From assembly GCF_964059145.1 (NCBI RefSeq), contig NZ_OZ060405.1, positions 186,001-250,000 of the forward strand: a DNA stretch of 64,000 nucleotides. Direction: 5' to 3'. Position 1 is the first letter of the stretch. Each line of letters begins with the position of its first letter. Source of the stretch: Buchnera aphidicola (Protaphis terricola) (lineage in GTDB: Bacteria > Pseudomonadota > Gammaproteobacteria > Enterobacterales > Enterobacteriaceae). A program made the position numbers and the translations under genes. This document shows positions 1 through 8,416 of the stretch, piece by piece. The notes under the pieces were generated by a model, which saw only the letters and a program-made list of their open reading frames with translations, was not told the DNA's origin and searched no databases.

Positions 1-654
1 AATGCTGAATTAAATTCTTCAGATCGTGATGATGGTGCAAATAATTTGATTCAAGATTTAGTAAAAAAGCAGCCATACTCTTCTTATTACATGGTTCAAA
101 CAATATTAATTCAAGAAACTGCAATTAAAAAATTAAGTTTAAAAATCGAAGAATTAGAAAATAAATTATCTACGATTGATATTAAAAATAAAAAGCCAAG
201 TTTTTTATCTAGTTTTTTTAAAAAGGAACCTAATTCTTTAGAAAAATCTAATAGTATTTGGGAAAAAAATTCAAATATTCCAAGATCATGCAATCATATG
301 CCAACTTCTACTTCAACTATAGGTCCTATAACAAATAATAGTAGCAGTGGTTTTCTTAAAAATGCATTACAAACTGCAACTGGTGTAGCAGGAGGGATGA
401 TTTTAGGTAATATGTTAATGAATATTTTTAACCATAGTAAACCGGAAGAAGAAATATTTGATACTATTAATAATGAACATGTAATATCTAATTTAGATCA
501 TGATGGATCTTATGATTATAATGATAATAGTTTGGTAGACTATAATGATCAAAATGACTTTGTAGATTCTGAAAATTTATCTAATTTTGATGAATATGAA
601 AATACTAATGATATTAATGACATAAGTGATATTAACGATGATAATTTTATTTAA
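1..654 (+). CDS. DUF2076 family protein, 5' end outside window
   Basis: The reading frame is open from base 1, so this is the 3' part of a gene that starts upstream; the first possible internal start (TTG at 46) is not the true one. Visible parts, in order: a conserved N-terminal segment with SSYYMVQTILIQETA, typical of DUF2076; a coiled-coil-like stretch (KKLSLKIEELENKL); a Lys/Ser/Asn-rich linker; a glycine- and alanine-bearing hydrophobic segment (GFLKNALQTATGVAGGMILG) also characteristic of DUF2076; and a strongly acidic Asp/Asn-rich tail. No enzymatic function is known to me for the family. The single hydrophobic segment might associate with a membrane, which is inference. Family assignment is from motif memory and is fairly secure. 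Confidence 0.8.
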   Translation, partial: NAELNSSDRDDGANNLIQDLVKKQPYSSYYMVQTILIQETAIKKLSLKIEELENKLSTIDIKNKKPSFLSSFFKKEPNSLEKSNSIWEKNSNIPRSCNHMPTSTSTIGPITNNSSSGFLKNALQTATGVAGGMILGNMLMNIFNHSKPEEEIFDTINNEHVISNLDHDGSYDYNDNSLVDYNDQNDFVDSENLSNFDEYENTNDINDISDINDDNFI

Positions 655-705
655 TAATTTTTAAAAAATATAATAATTTTTTTCATTAAAATTTTTAATT
701 CAAAT

Positions 706-731
706 AAAGCCAGCATATATTTGCTGACTTT
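706..731. terminator. hairpin between convergent genes
   Basis: AAAGCCAGCA (706-715) and TGCTGACTTT (722-731) pair with a single C/A mismatch around a 6-nt loop. It sits between the convergent DUF2076 gene and the peroxiredoxin gene and contains most of the G+C of that spacer. U-tracts are weak on both sides, so it may act as a bidirectional terminator or only as a 3'-end stabiliser. Confidence 0.5.
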
Positions 732-752
732 AAAATAATTTTTTAAGTAATA

Positions 753-1349
753 TTATGAGTAGTGTTTATTTAAATATGAAGAAACTCCTTCTACAGAAGT
801 TTGTATACCGTCTTTTCCTGGTTTCCAATTAGCTGGACAAACTTCTCCATATTTATTATGAAATTCTATAGCATCTATCATACGTATTATTTCATTAATA
901 TTACGTCCGAATGGAAGATCATTAATTGTTTGGTGGCGAACAATCCAATTTTTATCAATTAAAAATGAGGCTCTTAGTGCTACATTTAATTCTGGATGCT
1001 CAATACCGTAGGATTTTTGAATTTCATGTTTTATATCAGAAATCATAGGAAATTTAATTTTTCCAATTCCTCCATTTTTAGGGAGTGTTTTTTGCCATGC
1101 TTGATGTACAAACACGCTATCAATAGATACACCTACAATTTTTACATTTCTTTTTTTAAATTCTTCATAAGATTTATTAAATTCTATAATTTCAGAGGGG
1201 CATACAAAAGTAAAGTCCATTGGCCAAAAAAATAAAACAATTGCTTGACCTTCAGAATATTTTTTTAGATCAAAAATATTTGTAATTTTTCCATTATCTA
1301 AAACTGCTGGAGCTTGAAAATTTGGTGCTTTTTTTGTTACTAATATCAT
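753..1349 (-). CDS. 2-Cys peroxiredoxin (AhpC/TSA family)
   Basis: A 198-residue thiol peroxidase that reduces H2O2 and organic peroxides in the cytoplasm. The peroxidatic cysteine is Cys50 in FTFVCPSE and the resolving cysteine is Cys171 in GEVCPANW, so it is a typical dimeric 2-Cys enzyme. The N-terminus (VTKKAPNFQAPAVL) resembles the Prx1/TSA branch more than E. coli AhpC, and no ahpF reductase gene is adjacent; the electron donor (AhpF or thioredoxin) cannot be told from here. The ATG start is preceded by AAGGAAAAAAAT on the minus strand, a clear ribosome-binding site. It is transcribed divergently from ung. Confidence 0.93.
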   Translation of the reverse strand: MILVTKKAPNFQAPAVLDNGKITNIFDLKKYSEGQAIVLFFWPMDFTFVCPSEIIEFNKSYEEFKKRNVKIVGVSIDSVFVHQAWQKTLPKNGGIGKIKFPMISDIKHEIQKSYGIEHPELNVALRASFLIDKNWIVRHQTINDLPFGRNINEIIRMIDAIEFHNKYGEVCPANWKPGKDGIQTSVEGVSSYLNKHYS

Positions 1350-1412
1350 ATTTTTTTCCTTTTATTTTATTAAATATTAATTATATTTTTTTAATTTTAG
1401 AGAGAATTTATT

Positions 1413-2079
1413 ATGAAAAATAGTTTAACTTGGAAAAAACTTTTATCTCAAGAAAAAAAAAAAATATTTTTTGGATATTATTAATTATATTAAAAAAGAA
1501 CGTTTAAAAAAAATAATATATCCATCTTCAAAAGATGTATTTCATGCTTTTTTTCTGACTCCATTTGAGAAAATAAAAGTAGTTATTATAGGACAAGATC
1601 CTTATTTTTCAAAAAATCAAGCACATGGTTTAGCATTTTCGGTACTTAAAAAAAAAACTATACCATCTTCTTTAAAAAATATATATAAAGAATTAAATAA
1701 TGATTTTAAAAAAAATTATATATTTCCTCATGGTTGTCTTGAAAATTGGGCTTATCAAGGTGTTTTTTTATTAAATACTATTTTAACTGTTGAATCAGGA
1801 AAACCAAAATCCCATAATCATATAGGGTGGGAAACGTTTACTAATAAAGTTATTTTTTATATTAGTAAATATAAAAAATCTATTATATTTTTACTTTGGG
1901 GAAAAAACGCACAAAAAAAAATTAATTTAATTGATATTAATAAGCATTATATTTTAACAGCACCACATCCTTCTCCATTTTCAGCGCATCGAGGTTTTTT
2001 AGGATGCAAACATTTTTCTAAAACTAATAAAATATTAGTGAAATGTAAAAAAAAAGAAATTAATTGGTTTGACATTTAA
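1413..2079 (+). CDS. ung: uracil-DNA glycosylase, frameshifted in a poly(A) tract
   Basis: Removes uracil from DNA in base excision repair. The natural ATG is at 1413 and begins MKNSLTWKKLLSQEKKK, matching the E. coli Ung N-terminus, but this frame ends at TAA 1482. The rest of the protein lies in the +1 frame from about 1465 (YFLDIINYI...) to 2079. The switch falls in twelve A residues at 1453-1464; eleven would give one uninterrupted 221-residue protein (E. coli 229). All catalytic landmarks are present: GQDPY with the general-base Asp, LLNTILTV, and the HPSPFSAHRGF loop with the catalytic His. The TTG at 1471 is an unlikely start because it would drop conserved residues. Either the protein is made through slippage or the gene is newly broken; conservation of the remainder favours function. 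Confidence 0.85.
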
Positions 2080-2101
2080 TTTTAAAAAAATAATTTATTT
2101 A

Positions 2102-2139
2102 AAAAATAGAAAAAATTTTTTAATATTTTTTCTATTTTT
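2102..2139. terminator. AT-only hairpin between ung and grpE
   Basis: A perfect 15-bp inverted repeat (2102-2116 with 2125-2139, arm AAAAATAGAAAAAAT) around an 8-nt loop, placed between the convergent ung and grpE genes. On both strands the distal arm is T-rich, as expected for a bidirectional factor-independent terminator. A-T richness makes chance hairpins common here, so confidence is moderate. Confidence 0.5.
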
Positions 2140-2186
2140 ATTTATTAAAATATTAATAACGTTTTTAATTGAAATTAAAAAATATT

Positions 2187-2750
2187 TTAAGTTTTAGAAA
2201 GTATAATAGAAGCTTTTCTAAGTATAATATTTTTAAAGATAAATCCCTTTTGTTTTACTGAAACAACATGATTAGGTTTTGTTTTATTTGAATTTTCAGT
2301 TAATATAACATGATGAATTTTTGGATTAAATATTTCATTTTTTTTATCTTCTATTTTTAATCCAAATTTATTTGTTATTTTAAGCAAAGATTTCAGTGTT
2401 AACTGTATTCCTTGTATTAAGGTATCATGTTCCATTTTTTTTTCTTTAGAATAAGACAATATTTCTTCTAAAATATCTATAACAGGTATAATTTCTCTAA
2501 AAAATTGTTCTTTTTTTATATTTTTTATATTTTTTATTTCAATTTCTGTATTTTTTTTAATATTTTCTATATTTGCTAAATGTCTTAATTTTATGTCATT
2601 TATTTTTTTTTTATTATTCGATAAATCTGTTTTTAATTGATTTATATTTATTTTTTTAGGTTGTGTATCTTCTTGAATTATATCATTTTTATTTTTTTTA
2701 TGTTGCGTTTTAGTATTTTTTTCTTTTGTTTGTTTTTTTTCAGTATCCAT
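2187..2750 (-). CDS. grpE: nucleotide exchange factor GrpE
   Basis: Releases ADP from DnaK in the chaperone cycle, as a dimer in the cytoplasm. The protein has 187 residues (E. coli 197). The N-terminal ~45 residues are Lys/Asn/Thr-rich and disordered-looking; residues ~45-80 form the long dimerising helix; the conserved core follows (REIIPVIDILEEIL), and the C-terminal beta domain ends with HHVILTENS and VVSVKQKGFIFKNIILRKASI, the GrpE signature region. The ATG start has GGTGA upstream. It lies head-to-head with nadK, the same neighbour as in E. coli. Buchnera genomes can carry a second grpE; this copy is the one in the ancestral position. A heat-shock-type -35 box lies upstream. Confidence 0.93.
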   Translation of the reverse strand: MDTEKKQTKEKNTKTQHKKNKNDIIQEDTQPKKININQLKTDLSNNKKKINDIKLRHLANIENIKKNTEIEIKNIKNIKKEQFFREIIPVIDILEEILSYSKEKKMEHDTLIQGIQLTLKSLLKITNKFGLKIEDKKNEIFNPKIHHVILTENSNKTKPNHVVSVKQKGFIFKNIILRKASIILSKT

Positions 2751-2787
2751 AATGTCACCTTTTTAAATATTATTAACTAGTTAAATA

Positions 2788-2813
2788 TAAATTCTTTTTT
2801 TATAACTTTCAAG
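2788..2813 (-). promoter_or_regulatory. candidate sigma-32 (heat-shock) promoter of grpE
   Basis: On the minus strand CTTGAAA (2813-2807) exactly matches the sigma-32 -35 core. It is followed at suitable spacing by an AT-rich stretch near 2790 that only poorly resembles the CCCCAT -10 box. It lies about 57 bp before the grpE ATG. grpE is a classic sigma-32 target, which supports the reading, but the weak -10 keeps confidence low. Confidence 0.4.
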
Positions 2814-2862
2814 TTGATTCATATATGGATAAATATATATTTTAATTAGGGATTTAAATAGA

Positions 2863-3741
2863 ATGAAACAATATTTTAATTGTATTGGTATTGTTGGTTA
2901 TCCTCGTCATTCTAATGCATTTTTAACACATGAGACGCTTTATAAATGGTTAATTAAAAGAGGTTATAAAGTTTTTATTGAATATAATATTTCTAAAAAA
3001 TTAAAATTAATACAACCAAATACAGCGACTTTATTAGAAATTGGTAAACTTTGTGATTTAGCTATCGTAATTGGTGGAGATGGAAATTTATTATCTGCAG
3101 CACGTGTTTTATCATATTTTAATATTAATATTATTGGTATTAATCAAGGTAATTTAGGGTTTTTAACAGATCTTAATCCTGATAATCGTTTTAAAAAATT
3201 ATTAGAAGTTTTGTCTGGTGATTATATAATAGAACGACGATTTTTATTAGATACTAAAATTTATCATAAAAAAAAACTTTACAAATCGAGCATTGCTATT
3301 AATGAAGTGGTCTTGCATCCTAAAAATGTTGCTCATATGATAGAATTTCAGGTTTATATTGATAAAAAATTTGCATTTTCACAACGTTCTGATGGTTTAA
3401 TTATTTCAACTCCAACTGGATCAACAGGTTATTCATTATCTGCAGGAGGTCCAATTATATCTACATCTTTAGAAGCAATATTATTAATACCTATGTTTCC
3501 TCATACTCTTTCAGCTAGACCTTTAGTAATTAGAAGTGATAGTCTGATTTGTTTAAAATTTTCTCATTTAGAAAAAAATTTAAAAATTAGTTGTGATAGT
3601 CAAATTGTTTTGCCTGTTAATAAAAATCAATATGTTTTAATTCGTAAAAGCAACTATTATTTAAATCTTATCCATCCTAAAAGTTATAATTATTTTCAAA
3701 CTTTAACTTCAAAATTAAATTGGTCTAAAAAATTTTTTTAA
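2863..3741 (+). CDS. nadK: NAD kinase
   Basis: Phosphorylates NAD to NADP; a cytoplasmic enzyme. Its 292 residues equal the E. coli length. The GGDGN motif that binds the phosphate donor and NAD is at residues 71-75 with catalytic Asp73. NEVVLHP and the [15 protein letters not shown] loop, both diagnostic of the family, follow near residues 147 and 186. The ATG start at 2863 agrees with the alignment; the AGGGA at 2848-2852 is a suitable ribosome-binding site. It is divergent from grpE and is followed 35 bp downstream by bamE, probably in the same transcript. Confidence 0.95.
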   Translation: MKQYFNCIGIVGYPRHSNAFLTHETLYKWLIKRGYKVFIEYNISKKLKLIQPNTATLLEIGKLCDLAIVIGGDGNLLSAARVLSYFNINIIGINQGNLGFLTDLNPDNRFKKLLEVLSGDYIIERRFLLDTKIYHKKKLYKSSIAINEVVLHPKNVAHMIEFQVYIDKKFAFSQRSDGLIISTPTGSTGYSLSAGGPIISTSLEAILLIPMFPHTLSARPLVIRSDSLICLKFSHLEKNLKISCDSQIVLPVNKNQYVLIRKSNYYLNLIHPKSYNYFQTLTSKLNWSKKFF

Positions 3742-3776
3742 ATAATTTAAAAATATTTTATAATAGGAAGTAATTA

Positions 3777-4118
3777 ATGAGTATACGAATTTTTATATTA
3801 TTATTAATAACTTTTTTATGTACTAGTTGTTCTTTTCTAAAAGGTCAAAACTATTCTTCTGAAGAATATTATTCAGATGATATGAATGAATTTTATATGA
3901 ATTTAAAGAATTTTAAAAAAAAATACAAAGGTATGACAAGAGAACAAATAATTTATATTTTTGGTTATCCAATTATTTCTGATACTTTTAGTGATTCGTA
4001 TCATTATATTTTTTATAAAAAATGTAAAATTAGTAGATGTAAAAAAGAAATATTAAATATTTTTTTTAATAATGATAAAGTTATTGATTTTAATATAAGG
4101 GAATTAGAAAATTTTTAA
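3777..4118 (+). CDS. bamE: outer-membrane assembly lipoprotein BamE (SmpA)
   Basis: A small accessory lipoprotein of the BAM complex that folds beta-barrel proteins into the outer membrane. Its 113 residues match the family (E. coli 113). The hydrophobic signal peptide ends with LCTSC; the probable lipidated residue is Cys18, but the -3 position is Cys rather than Leu, a weak lipobox. The core KKKYKGMTREQIIYIFGYP followed by ISDTFSDSYHYIF aligns well with the E. coli BamE core (GMTQQQVAYALGTPLMSD). An AGGAAG ribosome-binding site precedes the ATG. Its partner bamA is also in this window, at 59.5 kb. Confidence 0.9.
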   Translation: MSIRIFILLLITFLCTSCSFLKGQNYSSEEYYSDDMNEFYMNLKNFKKKYKGMTREQIIYIFGYPIISDTFSDSYHYIFYKKCKISRCKKEILNIFFNNDKVIDFNIRELENF

Positions 4119-4131
4119 TTTTAAAAATTTT

Positions 4132-4496
4132 TGGAGCTGGCGGGATTTGAACCCGCGTCCAAAATTTCTATAAATAAAGATACTACATGCTTATTTTTTC
4201 AAAAAAATTCATTTCCTAATTTGGAAAAAATCATTTTAGGAATATAGCTTGAAAATTTTTTCGCTCAACTGTCAAGCTTAGTTGATACGTTTTCTCTTTT
4301 TAAATAACCTTTAATAACATCTCATTAATAAAAGAGGTAATTTTGAGATTAAAGGGCATTATACAGTATTTTAAGCTGCTAATGCGTAGTTTTGTTTGTT
4401 ATTTGTATCTATTTTTTTACGGCTTTTATCGAGGCAAACCGTTCCTCGGCATGCACTTTATTTTTTTGATAATCTTGTCGAATCCAAAACAGCCCC
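4132..4496 (-). ncRNA. ssrA: transfer-messenger RNA (tmRNA)
   Basis: Rescues stalled ribosomes and tags the nascent chain for proteolysis. On the minus strand the 5' end reads GGGGCTGTTTTGGATTCGAC (from 4496) and the 3' end carries the T arm GCGGGTTCAAATCCCGC and AGCTCCA (to 4132). The 5' GGGGCU and 3' AGCUCC pair with a G.U at the third position, the alanine identity element. CCA is not encoded and must be added. Length is about 365 nt (E. coli 363). The tag frame on the minus strand, 4406 down to 4371, reads ACA then NNKQNYALAA and stop. The ORF on the opposite strand is meaningless. It lies downstream of bamE, on the opposite strand, as smpA and ssrA are neighbours in E. coli. Confidence 0.95.
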
Positions 4497-4622
4497 GTAA
4501 TAATATATCATTAGAAAAAATAATTTATTAATTAGTATTACAAAAAAAAATAAAATTGTCTATAAAATATTTTAAAATAGTTTATAGTAAAAAAGATCAA
4601 TTTTTTAAAGTTGGAAATATTT

Positions 4623-4955
4623 ATGAATATAATTAAAAAATTAGAACGTCAAATTAAAGATAATATTATTTTGATTTATATGAAAGGAACACCGAGCTCT
4701 CCAAGTTGTGGATTTTCTGCTCAGGCAGTTCAAGCATTATCTGCATGTGGTGAAAAATTTGCATATGTAGATGTTTTAGAAAATACAGATATTAGAAAAG
4801 AACTACCTAAATATTCAAATTGGCCTACTTTTCCACAATTATGGGTAGATGGTAAATTAATAGGAGGTTGTAGTATTATATTAGAAATGTTAAATAATGG
4901 AGAATTACAAACATTAATATCTAAAACAGTTCAAAAATATAAGAAAGATAATTAA
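4623..4955 (+). CDS. grxD: monothiol glutaredoxin GrxD (Grx4)
   Basis: A CGFS-type monothiol glutaredoxin that binds a [2Fe-2S] cluster with glutathione and delivers Fe-S clusters to targets, with BolA-type partners. The ATG at 4623 gives 110 residues; an in-frame TTG at 4611 is rejected because GGAAAT around 4613 serves as ribosome-binding site and the E. coli protein starts at the equivalent Met. The active-site motif is PSCGFSAQ with Cys29. The GSH-binding residues lie in NWPTFPQLW and GGCSI. It lies head-on to rnt, and a strong hairpin separates the two. Confidence 0.95.
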   Translation: MNIIKKLERQIKDNIILIYMKGTPSSPSCGFSAQAVQALSACGEKFAYVDVLENTDIRKELPKYSNWPTFPQLWVDGKLIGGCSIILEMLNNGELQTLISKTVQKYKKDN

Positions 4956-4964
4956 TTTTTTTTA

Positions 4965-5018
4965 AAAAAGATATGACATTTATAATAAATATATTTTAAA
5001 TTAATGTCATATCTTTTT
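4965..5018. terminator. bidirectional terminator between grxD and rnt
   Basis: A perfect 16-bp inverted repeat: AAAAAGATATGACATT (4965-4980) pairs with 5003-5018 around a 22-nt loop. On the plus strand the distal arm ends CTTTTT, giving a U-tract for grxD; on the minus strand the symmetric arm does the same for rnt. It lies exactly between two converging genes. Confidence 0.75.
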
Positions 5019-5058
5019 ATTTAAAAAAATAATGATTTTTTTTAAAAAGTAATATATT

Positions 5059-5721
5059 TTAATATGTAGAAATATTTTTATTTTCTTTAAGGTTTATTGG
5101 CCATCCACCTAAGCGTTTCCAACGGTTTACTAGTTCACAAAAAAGGTTTGCAGTTTGCAAGCTATCATAAAGCGCAGAATGTGCTTGATTATTATCAAAT
5201 GTTAATCCAATAGCTTTACATGCTTTTGCAAGAACTGTTTCTCCTACAACTAACCCACTTAGAGCTGCTGTATCAAATGTAACAAATGGATGAAATGGAT
5301 TTTGTTTTGTTTGTACTCTCTGTATTGCAGCCATTAAAAAATTATGATCAAAGCTAGCATTGTGAGCAACTATAATACCTTTACTACAACCTTCAATTTT
5401 AATTCCATTTTCTACTGTTTCTAATATTGATTTAATTGCTAATTTTTCGCTAATAGCACCACGTAATGGATTAAATGGATCTATTTTATTAAAAGCAATT
5501 GCATCAGAATTAATAGTGGAACCTTTAAACGGTTCGATATGAAAATGAAATGTGTTTTCTTTATGCAACCATCCTAATTTATCCATTTTTAATGTAATTA
5601 AAGCAATTTCTAACACTGCATCAGTTTTAGGATTAAAACCAGCTGTTTCTATGTCGATAACTACAGGATAAAAGCTACGAAATCTGCTATTTAATAAATT
5701 AAATTTTTGCGTGATAGACAT
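5059..5721 (-). CDS. rnt: ribonuclease T
   Basis: A 3'-5' exoribonuclease that trims the CCA end of tRNA and the 3' ends of 5S, 23S and other stable RNAs. Its 220 residues compare with 215 in E. coli. It belongs to the DEDDh exonuclease superfamily: Asp23 and Glu25 in [20 protein letters not shown] in the middle and the C-terminal HSALYDS with the catalytic His and last Asp. The ATG start at 5721 is supported by alignment. Since ssrA and several tRNAs of Buchnera lack encoded CCA, RNase T action with nucleotidyltransferase would be needed for their turnover; that link is inference. Confidence 0.95.
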   Translation of the reverse strand: MSITQKFNLLNSRFRSFYPVVIDIETAGFNPKTDAVLEIALITLKMDKLGWLHKENTFHFHIEPFKGSTINSDAIAFNKIDPFNPLRGAISEKLAIKSILETVENGIKIEGCSKGIIVAHNASFDHNFLMAAIQRVQTKQNPFHPFVTFDTAALSGLVVGETVLAKACKAIGLTFDNNQAHSALYDSLQTANLFCELVNRWKRLGGWPINLKENKNISTY

Positions 5722-5861
5722 TTACATCTCATTTTTTAGAATCTATGATATTAATTTTATAGAAAATTTATTTAAATTTATTTTTTAATTTTATTATTTA
5801 AATAATAATTTTAAAAGTGGTAATAAAAAAATTATTTTTATTTTATAATTTATTATGATTC

Positions 5862-5891
5862 TTGTTTATTATTTAGTAAGTGTACTATAAT
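5862..5891 (+). promoter_or_regulatory. candidate sigma-70 promoter for sodA
   Basis: TTGTTT (5862-5867) and a perfect TATAAT (5886-5891) are separated by 18 bp, 87 bp before the sodA ATG. The perfect -10 and plausible spacing stand out, but TATAAT-like words are frequent by chance in this composition. No Fur- or SoxS-like operator is evident. Confidence 0.4.
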
Positions 5892-5977
5892 TTACTTGAA
5901 TATTTAATACGAAATTTTTAATTTAATTTATATATATTATTTTATATTTAATTTTTTTTAATTAATAGGAAAATAAA

Positions 5978-6589
5978 ATGAGTTATTTATTACCTGTTTT
6001 ACCTTACTCATATGATGCTTTAGAACCTTATTTTGATGAACAAACAATGAAAATTCATCATACAAAACATCATCAAAATTATATTAATAATACTAATATT
6101 ATTTTAAAAAATACTGCTTTTTCATCTCTGACAATTGAAGAGCTAATGTCTATATTTAATGAAATAAGTTTAGAAAAGAAAACTGCTTTACGTAATAATG
6201 CAGGAGGTCATATAAATCATAGTCTTTTTTGGAATTCTTTAAAAATTGGCACTATATTAAATAATAGTATAAAATCAGAATTAGATAAACATTTTGGTAG
6301 TTTTGAAGGTTTTAAAAATATATTTGAAGAAATAGCTATGAATCATTTTGGTTCAGGTTGGGTATGGTTAGTAAATCAAAATGGTATACTTAATGTTGTT
6401 TCTACTGCAAATCAAGATAATCCATTAATGGGAAAAATAATATCAAACACTTATGGTGAACCAATTTTAGGTTTAGATATTTGGGAGCATGCTTATTATT
6501 TAAAATATCAAAATAGAAAATTAGATTATATTAAAGCATTTTGGAATGTAGTAAATTGGGATGAAATAGATAATCGTTTACAAAAATAG
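5978..6589 (+). CDS. sodA: manganese superoxide dismutase
   Basis: Converts superoxide to O2 and H2O2 in the cytoplasm. Its 203 residues compare with 206 in E. coli SodA. The metal ligands are His27 (KIHHTKHH), His81 ([10 protein letters not shown]), and Asp167 and His171 ([15 protein letters not shown]). The GGHINH context and the later GSGWVWLV favour Mn over Fe type. The start ATG has AGGAAAATAAA upstream. It stands as a single-gene unit with a promoter-like sequence before it and a hairpin after it. The H2O2 formed can be removed by the peroxiredoxin at 753-1349. Confidence 0.95.
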   Translation: MSYLLPVLPYSYDALEPYFDEQTMKIHHTKHHQNYINNTNIILKNTAFSSLTIEELMSIFNEISLEKKTALRNNAGGHINHSLFWNSLKIGTILNNSIKSELDKHFGSFEGFKNIFEEIAMNHFGSGWVWLVNQNGILNVVSTANQDNPLMGKIISNTYGEPILGLDIWEHAYYLKYQNRKLDYIKAFWNVVNWDEIDNRLQK

Positions 6590-6634
6590 TTTTTATATAT
6601 AATTTTATTTTTTAATTAAATTATTTAAATTTTA

Positions 6635-6675
6635 TTTTAAAAACATATAATATACATTATTATATGTTTTTAAAA
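6635..6675 (+). terminator. hairpin after sodA
   Basis: An 18-bp perfect inverted repeat (6635-6652 with 6658-6675) around a 5-nt loop TACAT, in the 115-bp spacer between sodA and pth. The distal arm contains GTTTTTAAAA, so the U-tract is inside the arm. It is probably a terminator or a 3'-end stabiliser of sodA mRNA. Confidence 0.55.
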
Positions 6676-6704
6676 AATTAAAGAATTACTAAAGGATTAT
6701 TTTT

Positions 6705-7253
6705 TTGACTGCTATTAAAATGATTGTTGGATTATCTAATCCTAAAAATAAGTATCATAAAACACGTCATAATGTTGGTTCTTGGTATATTTATTCTTTA
6801 GCAAAATATTTTTCTGCATACTTAAAAGAAGAAAAAAAATTTTTTGGTTTTATTACATTTATTAATATTAATTCAAATAAAATTAGATTATTTGTACCTA
6901 ATATTTTTATGAATATTAATGGTGAAGTAATTTATAAAGTAGCTTCTTTTTATCGGATTTATTTAAATGAAATATTAGTAGTACATGATGATTTAGACTT
7001 AGAAGTTGGAAAATCAAAATTAAAATATAGTTATGGACATGGTGGTCATAATGGATTAAAAAGTATTATAAATAATTTTAATAAAAAAATTAATTTTTAT
7101 AGATTTAGAATTGGTATTGGTCGACCTAAAAATAAAAATGAAATATCATCTTTTGTGCTTTCATCACCTATATCTGAAGAAAAAAATTTAATTAAAATAT
7201 CTATTCAACATGCTATAAAAAAAACTCATATATTATTAAATACTAATTTTTAA
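6705..7253 (+). CDS. pth: peptidyl-tRNA hydrolase
   Basis: Cleaves peptidyl-tRNA released from ribosomes, recycling tRNA. A TTG start at 6705 is chosen: AAAGGA at 6691-6696 is well spaced, and the N-terminus [13 protein letters not shown] then matches E. coli MTIKLIVGLANP. Starting at the later ATG (6720) would remove the first beta-strand. Catalytic residues are visible: His in [10 protein letters not shown], Asn in FMNINGE, Asp in VHDDLDL, and [10 protein letters not shown]. The protein has 182 residues (E. coli 194); the C-terminal tail is shortened. It is followed 56 bp later by ychF, the E. coli neighbour order. Confidence 0.95.
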   Translation: MTAIKMIVGLSNPKNKYHKTRHNVGSWYIYSLAKYFSAYLKEEKKFFGFITFININSNKIRLFVPNIFMNINGEVIYKVASFYRIYLNEILVVHDDLDLEVGKSKLKYSYGHGGHNGLKSIINNFNKKINFYRFRIGIGRPKNKNEISSFVLSSPISEEKNLIKISIQHAIKKTHILLNTNF

Positions 7254-7309
7254 TTAAATATGTTTTTTAATATAAAATATTAATGTCTATTTTTTAAGGT
7301 TATATACAT

Positions 7310-8398
7310 ATGAGTTTTAAATGCGGTATTATAGGGCTTCCAAATGTTGGAAAATCTACTTTATTTAATGCACTTACAAAAAAAAATGCTACAGTTGCCA
7401 ATTTTCCATTTTGTACTATTAAACCTAATGTTGGAATTGTTTTAGTGCCTGATTTTAGAATTGAAGAGCTTGCTAAAATTATTTTTCCTAAAAAAATAGT
7501 ACATGCATATATAGAATTTGTAGATATTGCTGGTTTAGTAAAAAATGCATCTAAAGGCGATGGATTAGGTAATCAATTTTTAACTAATATTAAAGATACA
7601 CAAGCTATTATACATGTAGTTCGTTGTTTTAAAGATAATAATATCATTCATATTTATAATGAAATTAATCCAAAAAACGATGTAGAAATTATCAATTCTG
7701 AACTTATATTATCTGATTTTGATATATGTCAAAAATCTATAACAAGGTTAGAAAAAAATTTTAAAAACAATGTAAAACAAATAGATAAAAAGTTAATTAT
7801 TTTAAAAAAATGTCTAAATCATTTAAAAAAATTTTTAATGTTAAAAACATTAAATTTAAATACCTTTGAAAAACAACTGATTCATGAGTTTCGTTTTTTA
7901 ACTTTAAAACCAACTATATATGTTGCAAATATCAATGAAAATAAAGAATCTTTAATTTTTTTAAATCAGTTATATGAAGTTGCAAAGAAAGAAAATTCAA
8001 TGGTTATTCCAATTTTTTCTAATTTAGAATTAGATTTAATTAAAATGAATATAGAAGAACAAAAAGATTTTATGAAAGCTTTTAATATAAAATATTTAGG
8101 TTTGAATAAAGTTATTGAATTTGGTTATAAAATACTTAATTTAATAACATTTTTTACAGTTGGTGTTAAAGAAATTCATGCTTGGTCAATACCTGAGGGT
8201 AGTACAAGTATTCAAGCTGCTCATAAAATACATAGTGATTTTAGTAAAGGTTTTATTCGTGCTCAAATTATTAAATATTCAGATTTTATTAAATATAAAA
8301 GTGAAATTAAATTAAAAGAGATGGGAAAATGTAAAATAGAAGGAAAAGATTATAAAATGAAAGATGGTGATATTGTTAATTTTTTATTTAATATTTAA
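7310..8398 (+). CDS. ychF: ribosome-binding ATPase YchF
   Basis: An OBG-type P-loop NTPase that prefers ATP, binds ribosomes and is linked to redox and stress responses. Its 362 residues compare with 363 in E. coli. The G1 motif GLPNVGKS is at residues 9-16, followed by switch regions (PFCTIKPNVG, DIAGLVKNAS), a coiled-coil insert at ~130-200 and a C-terminal TGS domain (~278-361, FTVGVKEIHAW). Instead of the guanine-specific NKXD it has YVANINENK, as in other YchF proteins. An AAGGT ribosome-binding site lies 9 nt before the ATG. It is downstream of pth, probably co-transcribed, and ends at a strong terminator. Confidence 0.95.
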   Translation: MSFKCGIIGLPNVGKSTLFNALTKKNATVANFPFCTIKPNVGIVLVPDFRIEELAKIIFPKKIVHAYIEFVDIAGLVKNASKGDGLGNQFLTNIKDTQAIIHVVRCFKDNNIIHIYNEINPKNDVEIINSELILSDFDICQKSITRLEKNFKNNVKQIDKKLIILKKCLNHLKKFLMLKTLNLNTFEKQLIHEFRFLTLKPTIYVANINENKESLIFLNQLYEVAKKENSMVIPIFSNLELDLIKMNIEEQKDFMKAFNIKYLGLNKVIEFGYKILNLITFFTVGVKEIHAWSIPEGSTSIQAAHKIHSDFSKGFIRAQIIKYSDFIKYKSEIKLKEMGKCKIEGKDYKMKDGDIVNFLFNI

Positions 8399-8416
8399 AA
8401 ATAATTTAATTTTTAC

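Noticed and set aside
4343-4531. 62-codon ORF on the plus strand
   Set aside because: It is antisense to the tmRNA gene; the G+C content and lack of stops come from the structured RNA, not from coding.
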